Origin: Ulva prolifera
Lineage: Eukaryota; Chlorophyta; Ulvophyceae; Ulvales; Ulvaceae
NCBI GenBank assembly: GCA_023078555.1
Contig: CM041198.1
Location: 7,363,836-7,427,835 of the forward strand
Reading direction: 5' to 3'
DNA: 64,000 nucleotides
The notes beneath the pieces were generated by a model, which was not told the origin of the DNA, did not search any database, and saw nothing but the letters and a program-made list of their open reading frames with translations. Positions 11,534-23,612 of the stretch are shown here, piece by piece (within the stretch, counting starts at the first letter, position 1; every line of letters starts with the position of its first letter). Position numbers and translations under genes: made by a program.

Positions 11534-11570
11534 GTTTACAGAAGAGTGAACGGGAATAGGCAAACACAGC
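11534..11570. repeat. Decayed end of the TTACAAAAGAGTG family
   Basis: TTACAGAAGAGTGAACGGGA followed by GGCAAACAC matches the reverse complement of the family end, with one mismatch in the terminal 13 bases. Confidence 0.5.
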
Positions 11571-11913
11571 AGAAGATTTCCTCGACTACTAGCCTCTGAG
11601 AATGCAAGACCTTTGGCAACATGGATGTGCGCAGCGCCAAGGCACGGCTCTGCGGCTTAGGAGCAGGGCATCCAACCAAGCTAATCATAAAAACAGCAGC
11701 GCAACAATGCACTAACACACCGTTCTGACCCTATCAGTCAACGTGCCCATACGTGTGGCCACCAGAGCGTGCCACAGAGCTACCGCCGTTGCAACATCTG
11801 CATGCGCTGCAGCCCCCGATACAGCTCGCAGTACATGGCCGTCCGTAACATCTTTCACAGCCTCATGCATATGGACACATATATTATAGCTCCTCAAAGT
11901 AGGCTCTTTCCGC

Positions 11914-14900
11914 TTAAAGTTCGGAATCAGATTCGGACTCTGGCAGGCTCGAGCTCCAGTCCTCCACCTCCGAATCGTCATGACTCAGAGGCCGATCCCA
12001 CAGCGTCGCGGCCGCAGGCATCGCCTCCCGCACGGCCCGGGCGAGCACGCCGATCGGCGGCACCGCGCCGTCATGCATGTACGGCAGGCACTGCACCAGG
12101 TGCACACGCTGCAGCCACGGCATCCCCGCCACCGCCTGCGCCAACGCCACCGCCCCCCGGCCCACGTCCTTAACCTCACCCATTCGCACGTGGGACACAC
12201 GCAGCAGGCGCAGCGCGGTGAGCGCCGACAGCGCGGCTGTGAACGCAGACGCGGCCGGGCAGCCTCTCTGCGCCTCCCCGGCCTCCGGCGCCGAGAGCTC
12301 GAGGCGCGTGAGCCGGTGCAGAGCCGGCAGGGCTTCCGCGAGGGGCTGCAGCATGTCCGTGGCCGTGTCTCCGTCTGCCTCTTCGTGCCGGTACTGCCAG
12401 TCACGATGAATGCATAGCTCCTGTACACTGGACAGGCCGGCGACTGCTTGGATGATGTGGCCATGCTCCCCCGGCTCCGCTTCACCCTCAATGCGCATCA
12501 AGTGCAGAGTGCGAAGTGTCGACGCGGCACCGATCCAGGCGGCGAGTGCTTCCGCGCCGCGGCGTGAGCACCGTGCACAACTCAGCACGAGCCTCGTCAG
12601 CTTGAACGCCGCCTCCTCGGCGAGCCAAGCTGCGGCGTTGTCGCGGATGCAAGCACGCTCCAGATGCAAGTCAGCAAGGGCCCTCGGCAGCGAGCCCCCT
12701 GCGCCGAGCATGGTGGGAAGCTTGACAGGCGTCGGCCAGGCCAGCCGGAGCGTGTGGAGATGCGGCCAGGCCTGGACACAGCTCCGCACCCCCGCTGCGG
12801 CGCCTGGGGTGTGGTCGATGACGCTGAACTCGAACGCATGCATGGCTGCGCCGCTGCGCCTCAGCTCGTGAAGAAAGCCATCCAGCGTGTTTTTGCTAGA
12901 GTAGGTGATTCTGGAGCAGCGCAGCACGGTCAGCTGGCCCAGCAAGCGTGTCAGGCTGCCGCGTTCCGGTACCGCATCAAAGCAATTCTCTGATATGTCC
13001 AGCTGTCGAAGCGCAGCAAATGCGGCCCCATGCTGCGTGCTGTGTGCTGCGACCATAGTCATGCCCTGTAGCATCTTCACGGCATCGAGACCACAGCCCG
13101 CTAAGCCCAGCACGCGCAGCGGCGCCGCGGCGAGCTGCGGCGCCAGCTCATCCCAGAGCTCCACGGCAACGCAGTTCCCGCTGAGGTCCAGCTCCTCGAC
13201 TTCTCGCAGCGTGCCCAGCACGGTGAGCCATGGGCTCACGGCAACCGGCGTGCTGAAGAGGCGCGGCTCGGCGGCCGGCATCGAGAGGTCGAGGCGGCAG
13301 TGGGGCAGGCGCAGCGTGCACAGCGTGGGCGCGAGGTCGCGCAGCGCGGCCGCGAGCTCGCCCCCGCTGCAGTCAATCCCGCTGAGCTCGAGGCTGCGGA
13401 GGTGTGTGAGATGCGGCAGGCTGCCGGCCACAGCGCTACAGACGTCCGCCCGGTCCCCCCCATGACAGCTTGAAGAAGCGGATGAGTCAAGGCCGAAGGC
13501 TGACGTGATGCTCAGAGCGCCGAGGGACTGTGGGAGCGTCTCAAGCGCGCTCTGCAGCGCCGCGGCGCCTCCATCCGGGCGGCTGACTTCGGCAGGGACG
13601 CTGCCGACATGACAGCCACAGCACGAGATATCGAGGGAGAGCGAGGTGAGCCCGAAGATGCCGCAGGCCGCCGAGACCGCGGCGGGTGCGTGAGCGGCGG
13701 ACACGTGAGGGAAGTGGAGGTGGTGGGTGCTCTCGACGGCGGGGTCGTGCGCGCGCACGGCGAGAGCGTGAAGCTCGTGCGGGAGGAGTGAGAGGTAAAG
13801 CGGGAGGAACTCGAGGGGGAGGCGGTCGCCGGGGTGCGATACGGGAGGTGCCGCGGAGCAGTTGTTGGGTGATAGCGCCGGGTGCGACATGACGTACGCG
13901 CTGGTGATGCGCAGAATGGCGCAGGCGAGGTGGTCAGGCAGCTTGAGGAGGTGCTGGTGCTGCGTGGGCGTGCTGCGTGCTGGGCTGAGGGCTGCGGCGA
14001 TGGCCGGTGTGATGGTGGCCACGAGGTTGGAGGTGATGGAAGAGACGGTGTCGGCGTCGGCGAGGTAGTCTGCGACCTGCATGCAGGCACACGTTCGTGT
14101 GATTGTGAGCCCATGCGCAATCATGCATGCTGAATGCATGATAAGCATGCGTGCTGGTAAAGGCGATGCGTGTCTGCGGAGGGGCGCTGGCAGTCTCGAC
14201 TGGGAGTGTCACTAGAGAGTCGAGGTGGGGCCAGAGGATGCATGTGTGGTTGAGGTGCATTGAGAGCAGCCACACTGGTGTGGTGTCTACAAGGGCGCTC
14301 GAGTGGTGGTGATGACCACGGCTCCAGAGGCGCAGACTGCGTCCTGGGAGCCATGCCAAGAACTCCTACGATGCTCTGCACAGTACAAGGTCTGCGCAGG
14401 CCACCAGCTGGCCTGTGAGAGTCATGCATGTGTCTCTAGAATTCTTAACCACCCATGCCTGCGGTGGTGCCATGCAGTCTGTCTTGGTGGTCTACCATGC
14501 GATGCCAGCCGCAGCGTAGTGATGCCAATTCATGCCTCATGTGAATCCAGATTTCAAAGCCCAAGTGCTCTGCGAAACAACCGATTGTGGCTTCGAGCAA
14601 GTTGCTCTGTCGCTCGGGAGCTGAAGGTGCCGCCTAGCTGCTACAACTCTACAGGAGTTTGCATTTGCAGTGCGTGTGTTGGGGCACACGTGCAAGTCAG
14701 CAGCATGCAGTGGTATAGCATGCGCACAATGCCATGCGCAATACAGTAGACAGGACCCGCTGCAGAGATCTGTTGTAGATATTTGAGGAATATGTCCTCA
14801 ATTGCTGAGGACATGTGTTCCTTTCTGCAAGCGGTGATGCTGGTCTGAATCTGCCATTGTGCTCGCACAGGTAAACATGTTCTTTGTAAGTTCATGTCTG

Positions 14901-15547
14901 GACTCAGGCTGAGGCGCTGTGTGATGCCCTTGTGCCCAACGTGCAGCTGTCTAGGCTGAATATCTGAAAATGTCTCCAGCTGGTTCGACCCGCGCAGACC
15001 AGCTTCTGGCAAGGTGCCCCGGTGATCCGGAGCTGTTAACTGAATCCAAAGCTGAAGAGACAAAATCGCAAGCTGGATCAGGAAGCTGAAGCCCGCAGCA
15101 GATGTCCTGTGCTGCAGGCAGACAGGCAGATGCTGACACAGACAGCCTACGACAGACAGTCTTTCGCACCTGCAGAACGTCTATGTAGCGTTCAATCTCA
15201 TCATCTGTCAGGCGAGCGTCAGTGCTCCTGTAGTTCCAGGTATCACGACCGACGTCGTGGGAAGCCCCACCTTGGTGCCAGTCGATCCATGCCGACAGCG
15301 ATGCCGGGGCCACCGCCAGGCGAAGCTCGTCATGCTCCTCGCTGCACAGCTCTTGAAGGAGATCACTCGTCGATACAGTCGATGCATGGATCACCAGCGG
15401 CTGGCCTGAGTTTGTCGTTCCCTGAAGCCAGTCATCGTGACGAGACAGCAATACCGTCATATCGCTCGAGCTGCCCTGATGACCGCGACCTACACCGCTC
15501 CCGAAATCACGTGACAACTTATCGTTTGATTCGCTGAGGCCAGTCAT
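11914..15547 (-). CDS. Gene A: Skp1/BTB-like domain + leucine-rich repeats (two exons)
   Basis: Exon 1 is 15170-15547 (126 codons) and exon 2 is 14076-11914 (720 codons plus stop), joined phase 0 across CTGCAG/GTGCG and TGCATGCAG, for 846 aa. The start MTGLSES is chosen because M-(x)-SES is shared with gene B and the pseudogene. Residues about 29-155 read like a Skp1/BTB fold: strand MTVLLS, helix DLLQEL, then YIDVLQ joined to VADYLADADTVSS across the intron. A conserved KLPDHLACAIL follows. The rest is LRR (VEELDLSGN, LRQLDISEN) with an acidic tail. Skp1 and BTB proteins bridge cullins to substrates, so a ubiquitin-ligase adaptor role is a reasonable inference. A plain LRR protein of unknown role is the alternative. 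Confidence 0.75.
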
Positions 15548-17037
15548 GTGCGGTGTGCAGGAGCTGGCGCAGCCCAGCGATGAGTGATCCGGATCTGGTA
15601 GCATCTAGCTGTACAGGTAGCGGATAGATGCGAGGAAAATGCGGGCCACTGCGCTGACCATTCACTACCTGGGGTATGTCAGCGTTTTTCTCCATGATCA
15701 TGGAATACCAGCTGCTTATCGTTGAGCACTCACCGTGCAAAGTCTCCCGCATGACGAAAGTGTTTACAAGGGCAAAGACAGGGGCCACAGTACCTTTTGC
15801 GGTCAGAGGGCCACACACACGCAGGTGTTTCAGTACACTGGGCAACACAAAGGCAGCTCTTCGAGTACAACGGGTGCTCCCGCTGAGGACGCGCAACATA
15901 ATGGAACGCAAAGGGACGAAGTGCTGGCTCAAGCAGTGCTGCTCAAGCGCTTCAGTGTTTCTCGAGACTCACTCAAGACTCAAGTAAACAGCTCGCCTGA
16001 CCAGCGTAGCCACCGCACGTCCGCACAGCTCGACTCAGGTCAGGCCATCCCCAGCACCAAAATCTGCATCCAGGCACAGCCATAGATCAGTTTTCCACCC
16101 CACGACCCAACGTGTCACGTTCGCATCAAGAGCTGTGCTGGCAAGACCGGGCTGTTGCTGTGTCAGCTGATAGCCTAGGATAACAATCCCGACAGCCTAG
16201 GATACCACTCTTTTGTAATACACGGTATATGCACTTACACAATCTGGCAACTGTGTGAGATTCGGTTTCAGTGTTTGTTTCCTCCCGTTCACTCTTTTGT
16301 AACAGGATACCAATCCCGAGAGCCAGGCCCGTGCCGGCATCTGGCACGGGGTCATGAGGCCCTGTCATTATCACCAGGGTTGCTACCATAACGCATCGCG
16401 TACGAGCGAAAACGAGGGGATGTACGGCTCTGAGCATGTTTGCAGCTGGTGCGGCGACTCGGACGCACACTGATGTGCTGCAGCGCCTGAGGGGGAACAA
16501 GCCGCCATCCTCCACTTTCCTCCACCTTCACAGCGCACCCGTCCATCTGGAACTCAAACCTGCACACAAGTTCTGCACTTGCACTGCCACCCCCAAGCAT
16601 TTCACCAGCCACACCGGGACTGATGAATCGCACTTGCGAGCTTGCCATGCTCTGCAAACCCACCGCGTACGTAGTAAACTTATCCGGTTCCGGCGATTGC
16701 AATAGCTGCAATTACAAGAGCTTTCACGCTACACAGGAGTCGTGCTTCGGGACAAGCTGGCTGCCTCCATGCCAGCCGCCTGGGCCTGTTCTGTACGCAT
16801 GGGCGTGCGACGGATGCAAGTCTCAAGAGGGGCCGCTCACACCGGCGGGCCAGCCGCGGCAACCAGAGCACTTGACAGCGAAACCACAGCGTGGAGAAAT
16901 CTATCTGGGTTGCAGGTTGTGTATCTCAGTGACTCGGCGCGGTGGCTGGGCCATGCGCGATGGTCTGTACATGTGGCGTAGTGCTACGCGGCCTCCCGCC
17001 GCGCTTGCTGCAAGCACGCACATGCAGGTCCGCACAG
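15548..17037. other. Intergenic region upstream of gene A
   Basis: No convincing gene. About 15548-15605 continues the homology with the pseudogene's 5' flank. 16207-16302 holds a transposon-end repeat (listed separately). Short ORFs have no recognisable motifs. Confidence 0.4.
16207..16302. repeat. Small terminal-repeat element (TTACAAAAGAGTG family)
   Basis: GAGATTCGGTTTCAGTGTTT followed by CCCGTTCACTCTTTTGTAA ends at 16302. CACTCTTTTGTAA occurs once more as a direct copy at 16207-16219. The same core recurs at 46423-46462, 47094-47149 and 47662-47741, with a decayed end at about 11534-11570. Confidence 0.7.
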
Positions 17038-17140
17038 CAGTGACGGGTCGTTGGCCCCAATCACATAGAACAATTCCAAATAAATGTAGGTGTAATTCTG
17101 GATGGCAGCCCTAGGAATGCTGCGAGGTGGCCCGGCGCTG
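17038..17140. mobile_element. Degenerate hAT-like MITE, copy 3
   Basis: The interior (CAATTCC.AATA...TAGGT.TAA.TTCTGG..GGCAGCCCT..AATGCTGC) clearly matches the MITE at 49153-49254. The ends, CAGTGACGGG and CGGCGCTG, are mutated from CAGTGTTGGG and CCAACACTG. An old, inactive copy. Confidence 0.65.
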
Positions 17141-18261
17141 CAGAATGCCGCACAGCGTCAGCCGACCCGGCCTGCAGAAGCGATGTGGCGGGTGAGAGTG
17201 GGGCGAAAGCACGCACACGCACGAGCGTTGGGGGAGCCACATGATCAGATTGATACGCAGCAGGGCCGGGCCGCTGGGCCCCACGATTGCCACCGCCACA
17301 CCCAGGATCCCCAGCTTCAGCAGACATCTGCGACTTGTGCGGACACCCGCGGGTGCATGGTTGTTGCAAGTTGCCCCATATGCATGGGGGGAGGGAATTC
17401 CCTCAAGGGGACATCTCCCCAGGCAACCGCCGTGGCATCCAGGCAGGCGACCGGCCGGGCGCTGCATACCATCACGGGCAGTGCACATGCAGCAGTGATA
17501 CGCTCCAGGGTTTATTGCTTCAACACAATAACCAACAACTGTGTGTTCTTCTGCGATGGCTGGCTTGCACGCCAGCCCAGCGATAGTGGGCGGCCAGTGC
17601 TCATCAGCCTGTGCAGATCACATACATGTACTACTGCTGATGGAGACGTACATGAATATTGGTGGTGGCATGCGGCACAGGATCGAGCTGCATAAACTGC
17701 AGTGTGCATCCGGACGAGGTCGGCACGCCTGCAAGCGGAACATGGGCGCATCCGGCAAAGCCGGATCGTACACCGGCACTGCAGTCTCGATGGTCACGCC
17801 TGGCGGCTGCTGCCACTGCCAAAAGGAGGTGGTGCCTGCACAATGCCGTATTTTGGAACGTGACGCAAAATGCACGACCTAGCAGGTGGCTCCCAGAGCC
17901 CTGCGACAGCCGCGGCCGTATCAGTGTCAGGCTACAGACAAGGTGACGCGTATACCCACAAATCCGACCGTATATGTGCAATGTTGCAGGGCGTGCAGAG
18001 ACAACAATCATTGTCTCAGGCGGTGCTGAGGCATACTGGCGCGATGGACGCTGACTGGGACGGCGCTGAAGTCAAACAGCTCCAATCGATCTCGGTGACC
18101 GAGGTGGAACAGGCTCCCAAACTGCGGCTCCTGGCAAAATTCTGGGTCGGACGCGGCACTCACACACGCGTGTGGGTATTGGTTCTCATGATACGGACAC
18201 CTGGAGGTCACTCAGCAAGGGGACCTGCCTTGGGCGCTGCCACAGCAGGGCAGCACATGTG
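17141..18261. other. Spacer downstream of gene B
   Basis: No gene or repeat recognised. An ORF on the + strand that starts here (17870) continues into gene B only because the acidic repeat is open on both strands. Confidence 0.4.
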
Positions 18262-21200
18262 TCACCACATATCGGGTGGATCCCATGGCTCTAAGCCTTC
18301 ATCCCAGTCTACCCAGTCCCAGTCTGGCGGCTCTTCGAACGCATCGTCTGCGTCCGGCGGATCATACATGTCCGGTGGCTCTTCGTACGCATCGTCAGCG
18401 TCTGGCACATCGTACATGTCCGGTGGCTCTTCGTATGCATCGTCTGCGTCTGGTGCATCGTACATATCTGGTGGCTCTTCAATCGCATCGTCAGCGTCTG
18501 GCACATCGTACATTTCCGGTGGCTCTTCGTATGCATCGTCTGCGTCTGGTGCATCGTACATATCCGGTGGCTCTTCGTATGCATCGTCTGGGTCTGGGTC
18601 CGGCAGATCGTACATGTCCGGTGGCTCTTCAATCGCATCGTCAGCGTCCGGCGCATCGTACATGTCCGGCGGCTCTTCAATCGCATCGTCAGCGTCCGGC
18701 GCATCATACATTTCCAGTGGCTCATGGTCTCCCTCACCATCTACGCCATCACCATCATTGATGCCACCTGCCTCATCAGCGCCAGCATTAATGATGTCTG
18801 GCTCGTAGAGCCCCCCCTCGTCAACGTCCGAGCCGTCCGCCAGATCTATCGGCTCGTGCACCGCCTGCGCCTCATCCCCTGAACCGTCGTTGATGACCAC
18901 AACCATCTCCTCCATGGCAACCACCACCGGATCGTCATCGCTGCCGCTCTCATCAGCATCCGCGCCGCCACCCCCAACCCCCTCACCGTTCCCCCCATTT
19001 GCCGCTAAGCCTGCAGCTGCGGCATCATGCGCATGCTCACCGCCAAAGGCCCCTCCGGCCACGGCAGCGCCCTCCTCCTCCTCAGCGTCTTCATCTTCAC
19101 TCTCCCTGGCCACCTCCTCCCACCCTCCCCGCCCCCGCGCTAGACCCACTCCGGCGGCGATGCCCCCATCGAGCTGCGACCCTGCCGCCCCCTCTTGTGC
19201 CGCGCCAGCGCCGCCAATAGGCGCTTGGTCGAGGTCGCTGGCGTAAGCTCTCTGATGCCGTGATGCGACCAGGACAGCGTCAGCTGACGGGTTTCCGACC
19301 GCCACGTGGGCGCCGCTTCCAGGGTCCGCACCCGCAGCCCCCGCCGCACCCCCTCCAGCGACCTCTCCCCCGTCCGCGTCCTCCTCATACTCCACCCACT
19401 CGTTCTGGCCGCCAACGTCGACGATCTCCGGATGCACCGCCCCGCTTAAGCTCAGCACCGCACCCTCCGGCAGACTGCCGCGCAGATCCCGCAGCGCTTC
19501 CTCCGGGCGGCGGAAGCACGAGACCAGCTCCACCTCTGCAAGCCGCGGCAGCGCGGCCAGAGTGTCCCGCAGCACGCCCGCGTGCGCTGGCGGTATGTCC
19601 AGCACGATTTCCCGGAGCACGAGCTCCCGCAGGCCCAGCACGCTGCGACACAGCCTCCGCGCATCGACGCCATGCATCAGCAGCCTGCGGCGCTGCCGCG
19701 GCAGACCGACCTCCAGCCGCGTGAGGCCATGCATGCACTCCACGGCCTCGCCGACCGCGGTAAGCCGCGTTGCGTCGCGGCCGGGCCCCTTGCCGAACGT
19801 CACGCACAGCTCGCGCAGCCCGCTGGCGGCCCCGAGGGCCGCGACGGCGGCCTCCACGGCGGCCGATTCCTCCTGGACCGCAGTGCGCAGCGCGCACAGC
19901 CGCAGCACGCGCAGCGCCGGCATGCCCTGGACCCAGCACGCGAGCGCCGCCGCACCGCCGTCGCGGCAGACCGCGTCCTCCAGCGACAGCCGCGTCAACG
20001 CCGGCGTGGGGGAGCCCCGGGACCACACCGCAAACGCGCCGTCCACGCGTGCACAGGAGATTGCCAGGTCCTCGAGACCCTGCAGCCCCTCGGGAATGTG
20101 CATGCATGGAGCCGGCTCCTCGGCCCATTCCAGGCGCAGCACGCGCAGCGTGCGCCAGCGCGCGCAGCATCGCGTCACGACGTCCCAGCTGCACCAGTCG
20201 CGCGGCAGAGGCCCGAGGCGCAGTTCCCCCATGCATGCGCCACTCGCCTGTAGACACGACATGAGAGCGGCCACATCGAGCGCGGAGCGGCGGCCCGGAC
20301 CCGTGCGCAGATGCCCCATGTCCGTGCGTCCGCGGTAGATGCGTGGGGTGCAGCTCAGCGCTGTCACCTGCTGAAGTAGAAGGCGGAGGCGGTCTGTGCG
20401 GCCGCATGCTGGCTCCGATCGCGGCCAACAGTCGTCGTTCTCCATCAAGTCCAGCTTCACCAGGCCCGCAAACCCGCCCACCTTCGCCGCCGACGGTGCG
20501 CATGCATGCGGCCACACATCCCCATGCATGGCCGCCGCAATGGCCTCGAGCGCGGAGAATACGCGCAGGTGGCACCCCGCAGCACGCAGCGAGCACAGCG
20601 GCAGCCGCGCCACCGCAGCCACAAACTCCCTCCAGCCGCAGCTGCCTGGCAGCCCCTCCGCGAACACGCTGCCGCTGACGTCGAGGTGCCGCAGCGCGCG
20701 CAGCGCGCACATCAGCGGTGGCCAGTAGCTACTGGGGGAACCAGTGGCCACCCAGTCTGTGAGCACGAGCCGCAGCGACTGCAGAGTCCCGGAGAGTGCC
20801 GTGAGGCCGCGCTCAAGCGCAGGGAAGTTGCCGTGGGCGGGGCGGAGGCTCAGGCCGGTGAGGTGTGTGAACACCGGCAGGCTGGCCAGAAACGTGTCCG
20901 TGAGGGCGTGCGCAGGCCCTGCTGCGGGATACTCGTGGCTTGGTTCCCCGTCGTATTTCTGTGCGGCAAAGAGGTGGTGTGTCAGGGCTGGGGCGCATGG
21001 CGGTGGCGGCATCATGCGTGTGCACCGAGTTGGGTTCTGTGTACAGTCCCAGCGACAATTACTGCGCTGTCGGACATTGAGTCTGCGCTAACGCTGCAGC
21101 GTTGCAGTCCATATGCTATTTGGAACAGAGGGCACATGGGCAAATTTACATGCATGTGTGACGTCGCTTTCAGGTACCACGTCGCATGCGTAGACTCTTC

Positions 21201-23612
21201 CACTGAATCATTCCGTTGTCAAGGTGAGAGTATCAGAAAACGGCTAGTTCATGAAAGGAAATCCCATTACTGGACTCAAGACGTGCTGATCGGTACGATG
21301 CATGTCACAAGGATAACATCGGGGATGCAGGCAGCAACACTGGGAAAACGCACAGAAACAGAAACACCAACGCCACCGCAAACAGTGGATGTGTACGATG
21401 TGTGACGCAGCCGCAGCAGGCCTCGAAGGATATCGGTGCTACATGGGAACACAGGGCACGTAGCACGAGCGCAACTGCAAGCGCAGCCGATTTCATGACA
21501 GCGATCAGGCTGCAGTGAGGTGTGTACCTTGAGAGGGGAGCCCTCGATGCGGAGGCGCTGCAGGGATGGCACTCGTGCAAGATCCGCAAGCGCCACCGCG
21601 AGGCCGTCGCTGCGCCGGCCGTCGGCCCACGGCCGCCGCGACTCCGCATGCATGGCGGAGCCCTCATCGCCGGCAGACACCGAGCAGCACAGCTTGACGG
21701 CGAGCTCCAGGGTGTGAAGGCGCGGCAGCACGCACGCCGCGGAGACGGCGGCGGCAGCGTCGTCCGGGTCCACGTTGGACAGGGTGAGACGGGTGCAGCC
21801 GTCGCGGCCGGGGGCATGCGTGCACAGCGCGCGAGAGCGCAGCGGCGGGGGGAGGCGGGAGAGGAAGCGGGATAGGCTATCCGGGGGGACACGGACGCGG
21901 GAGACGACGCGGTGCAGGGGGGCCGCACAGGGTTGGGTGTGGAGGGGGGGGTGGGCGAGAAAGTGAGCCCCGGCCCGGAGCATGACCCGCGTGGCGAGTT
22001 CGTCTGGAAGGAGGAGGACACGCCGGGCCTGCAGGGAGCACGTGCGCGTCGCGATTGATGGGTCGGTAACCCGCAAATTAGACCTTACAAATCGGCAAGT
22101 GCGCTACGTGATGACCGGGCCAAGAATATCAGCTGACAAGACGCGGAGCTGTCTGCTACACTGCATCTGTCCTGCGCAGCAAGCCTGTCGCAGTAGGAAC
22201 TGTTTGAGGCGAGATTGAGCGCAGGTACACCAGGCACGGCAAGTGGCATGAGGGCCGCACCATTTCCGAGAACTGCTCCGGTGTCCGCAACGTGGATGTG
22301 CCACCATCTGGCGCTTCCGCGTCAACCTCACCGCCGGGAGCCCCTGCCCCACCACCACAGCCCAGGCGCTGCTCGGCGGCACCGCAGCATCGGGCAGCAC
22401 ATTCATCCGAGACGTCGGGGAGTGGTCGGGGGGGTAGGCTTGAATGGGGCTGTGTTGGAGGGGGCGCGAGGCGGGGGGGAGGGCAGGGCAGGAGCAGGGA
22501 GGCGAGCGCGGCACAGGCGTGGTCGACTGCGGCGGTGTCCACGAGGAAGTCTGCAGCCTGCACGCGGCGCCCGGTCTGGGAGGAGCGACGCGCTTGCAAT
22601 GTAGCCATGCATGTACACCGACGCAGGCCCCGGAAGGAGTGCGAGGTAGCCTAGGCTCAGGTGAGGTTGAGACCTCTGTGAGCATGAATGAGGCCAGTTC
22701 GGAGAGCCTGGCCAACTACCATGGTAGTTGACAGGCATGGAGTTTCGTCACTCGGGACGAATGCCGGAAAGGATGCGGTGTATGTGAGGCACCTGTTAAC
22801 ATTAAATTTAGATCAGCGGTGTCGCGTTGCTGGTGTTGCAACACACAGAGCGCAATTGTAGAGACTGCTTGTGAGATGATCGATGGCATGCATGGATGAT
22901 GCGGTGTGGGCAGGTGCGGTGGTGGTGGGGTGTGCCTGAGGGGTGCCTGAGGGGTGCTGCTGCCGGGTGGAGCGAGGCGCTGGCCAACATGCCCCGTGCT
23001 CTTTTGCATTTGAGGCATTGCTTTGGTTAGGCGGCCTGAGAAGGCGTCCAACAGCACAGCCGCAGTGTCAGAGCAGCTCTGCACTGACGGTGGATGGGAT
23101 GCTGCATTACACTGTCCCCCTGTCAGGAACAGGCTGGTGATCTCTTGGATGTGCCTGGAAGGGAATATGGAATACAGCGTGCAGCTAAGGGAATACAGCG
23201 TGCACACAATGCTCATATCGTCAAACAAAGGCACGGACGTGTCAATATCAACGAAAGAGGTAGCGACAAGGTGCTGTCGTTGTCGCACCCGGAGCGCTTG
23301 GAAAAGGTCTGCTGAGTCGCCCGGTCCATGCAGCGAGGCTTGGTGTGTTACCCGGTCGCAATTGGTGCCTGTGCGCGCGAGGAACTGTAGCCAGGCTTCA
23401 AAGGCACAGGGCGCCAACAACACGAGACATTGCTCATCTCCGTTGTCCCAAATGTCTTTCAGGATGCTGCTCCTGGCGATAGCCGAGAGCGGGACGTAGC
23501 TGTGCCGAGCGCATGGCGTAGTGACGCGGTACCCTTCCTTCACACGAGTCAGAGTGACTGTTTCGGAGATATGTCGACCATCATCAAAGGCTTGGCAGCT
23601 GGATTCCGACAT
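18262..23612 (-). CDS. Gene B: Skp1/BTB-like domain + LRR + long acidic repeat tail (four exons)
   Basis: Exon 1 is 23289-23612 (108 codons, start MSESS). Exon 2 begins at 22557, with its end uncertain (about 22330-22410). Exon 3 is 21528-22028 (167 codons). Exon 4 is 18262-20958 (898 codons plus stop). The total is roughly 1,240 aa. Exon 1 (YVPLSAIARSSILKDIW, then DLFQALR) joins AADFLVDTAAVDHACAALA at the same phase-0 position as in gene A, which gives a Skp1/BTB-like helix. LLLPDELATRV parallels KLPDHLACAIL in gene A. LRRs fill exons 3 and 4. The last third is acidic (EEEE, DEG) and ends in eight 16-18-aa repeats of the type EPPDMYDAPDADDAYE. Likely a scaffold or adaptor; substrate and cellular location are not evident. 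Confidence 0.75.
18309..18725 (-). repeat. 48-bp coding minisatellite in the tail of gene B
   Basis: Eight near-identical 48-54-bp units encode the acidic EPPDMYDxPDADDAxE repeat. Variation is mainly at two codons (A/V/L/P and I/Y/F), consistent with recent unit turnover while the acidic pattern is kept. Confidence 0.9.

Noticed and set aside
14975-15010. GGTTCGACCC resembling a tRNA T-loop
   Set aside because: No acceptor stem, D-arm or anticodon arm can be folded around it.
17870-18808. 312-codon + strand ORF encoding Ser/Gly-rich repeats
   Set aside because: It is antisense to the acidic repeat exon of gene B, which is supported by upstream LRR exons and conserved intron positions. The 48-bp repeat is simply open on both strands.
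22716-23288. C-terminal part of the 337-codon ORF after exon 1 of gene B
   Set aside because: It reads through the intron after a GTGCGA donor. The helix motif continues only when spliced to 22557, as in gene A.
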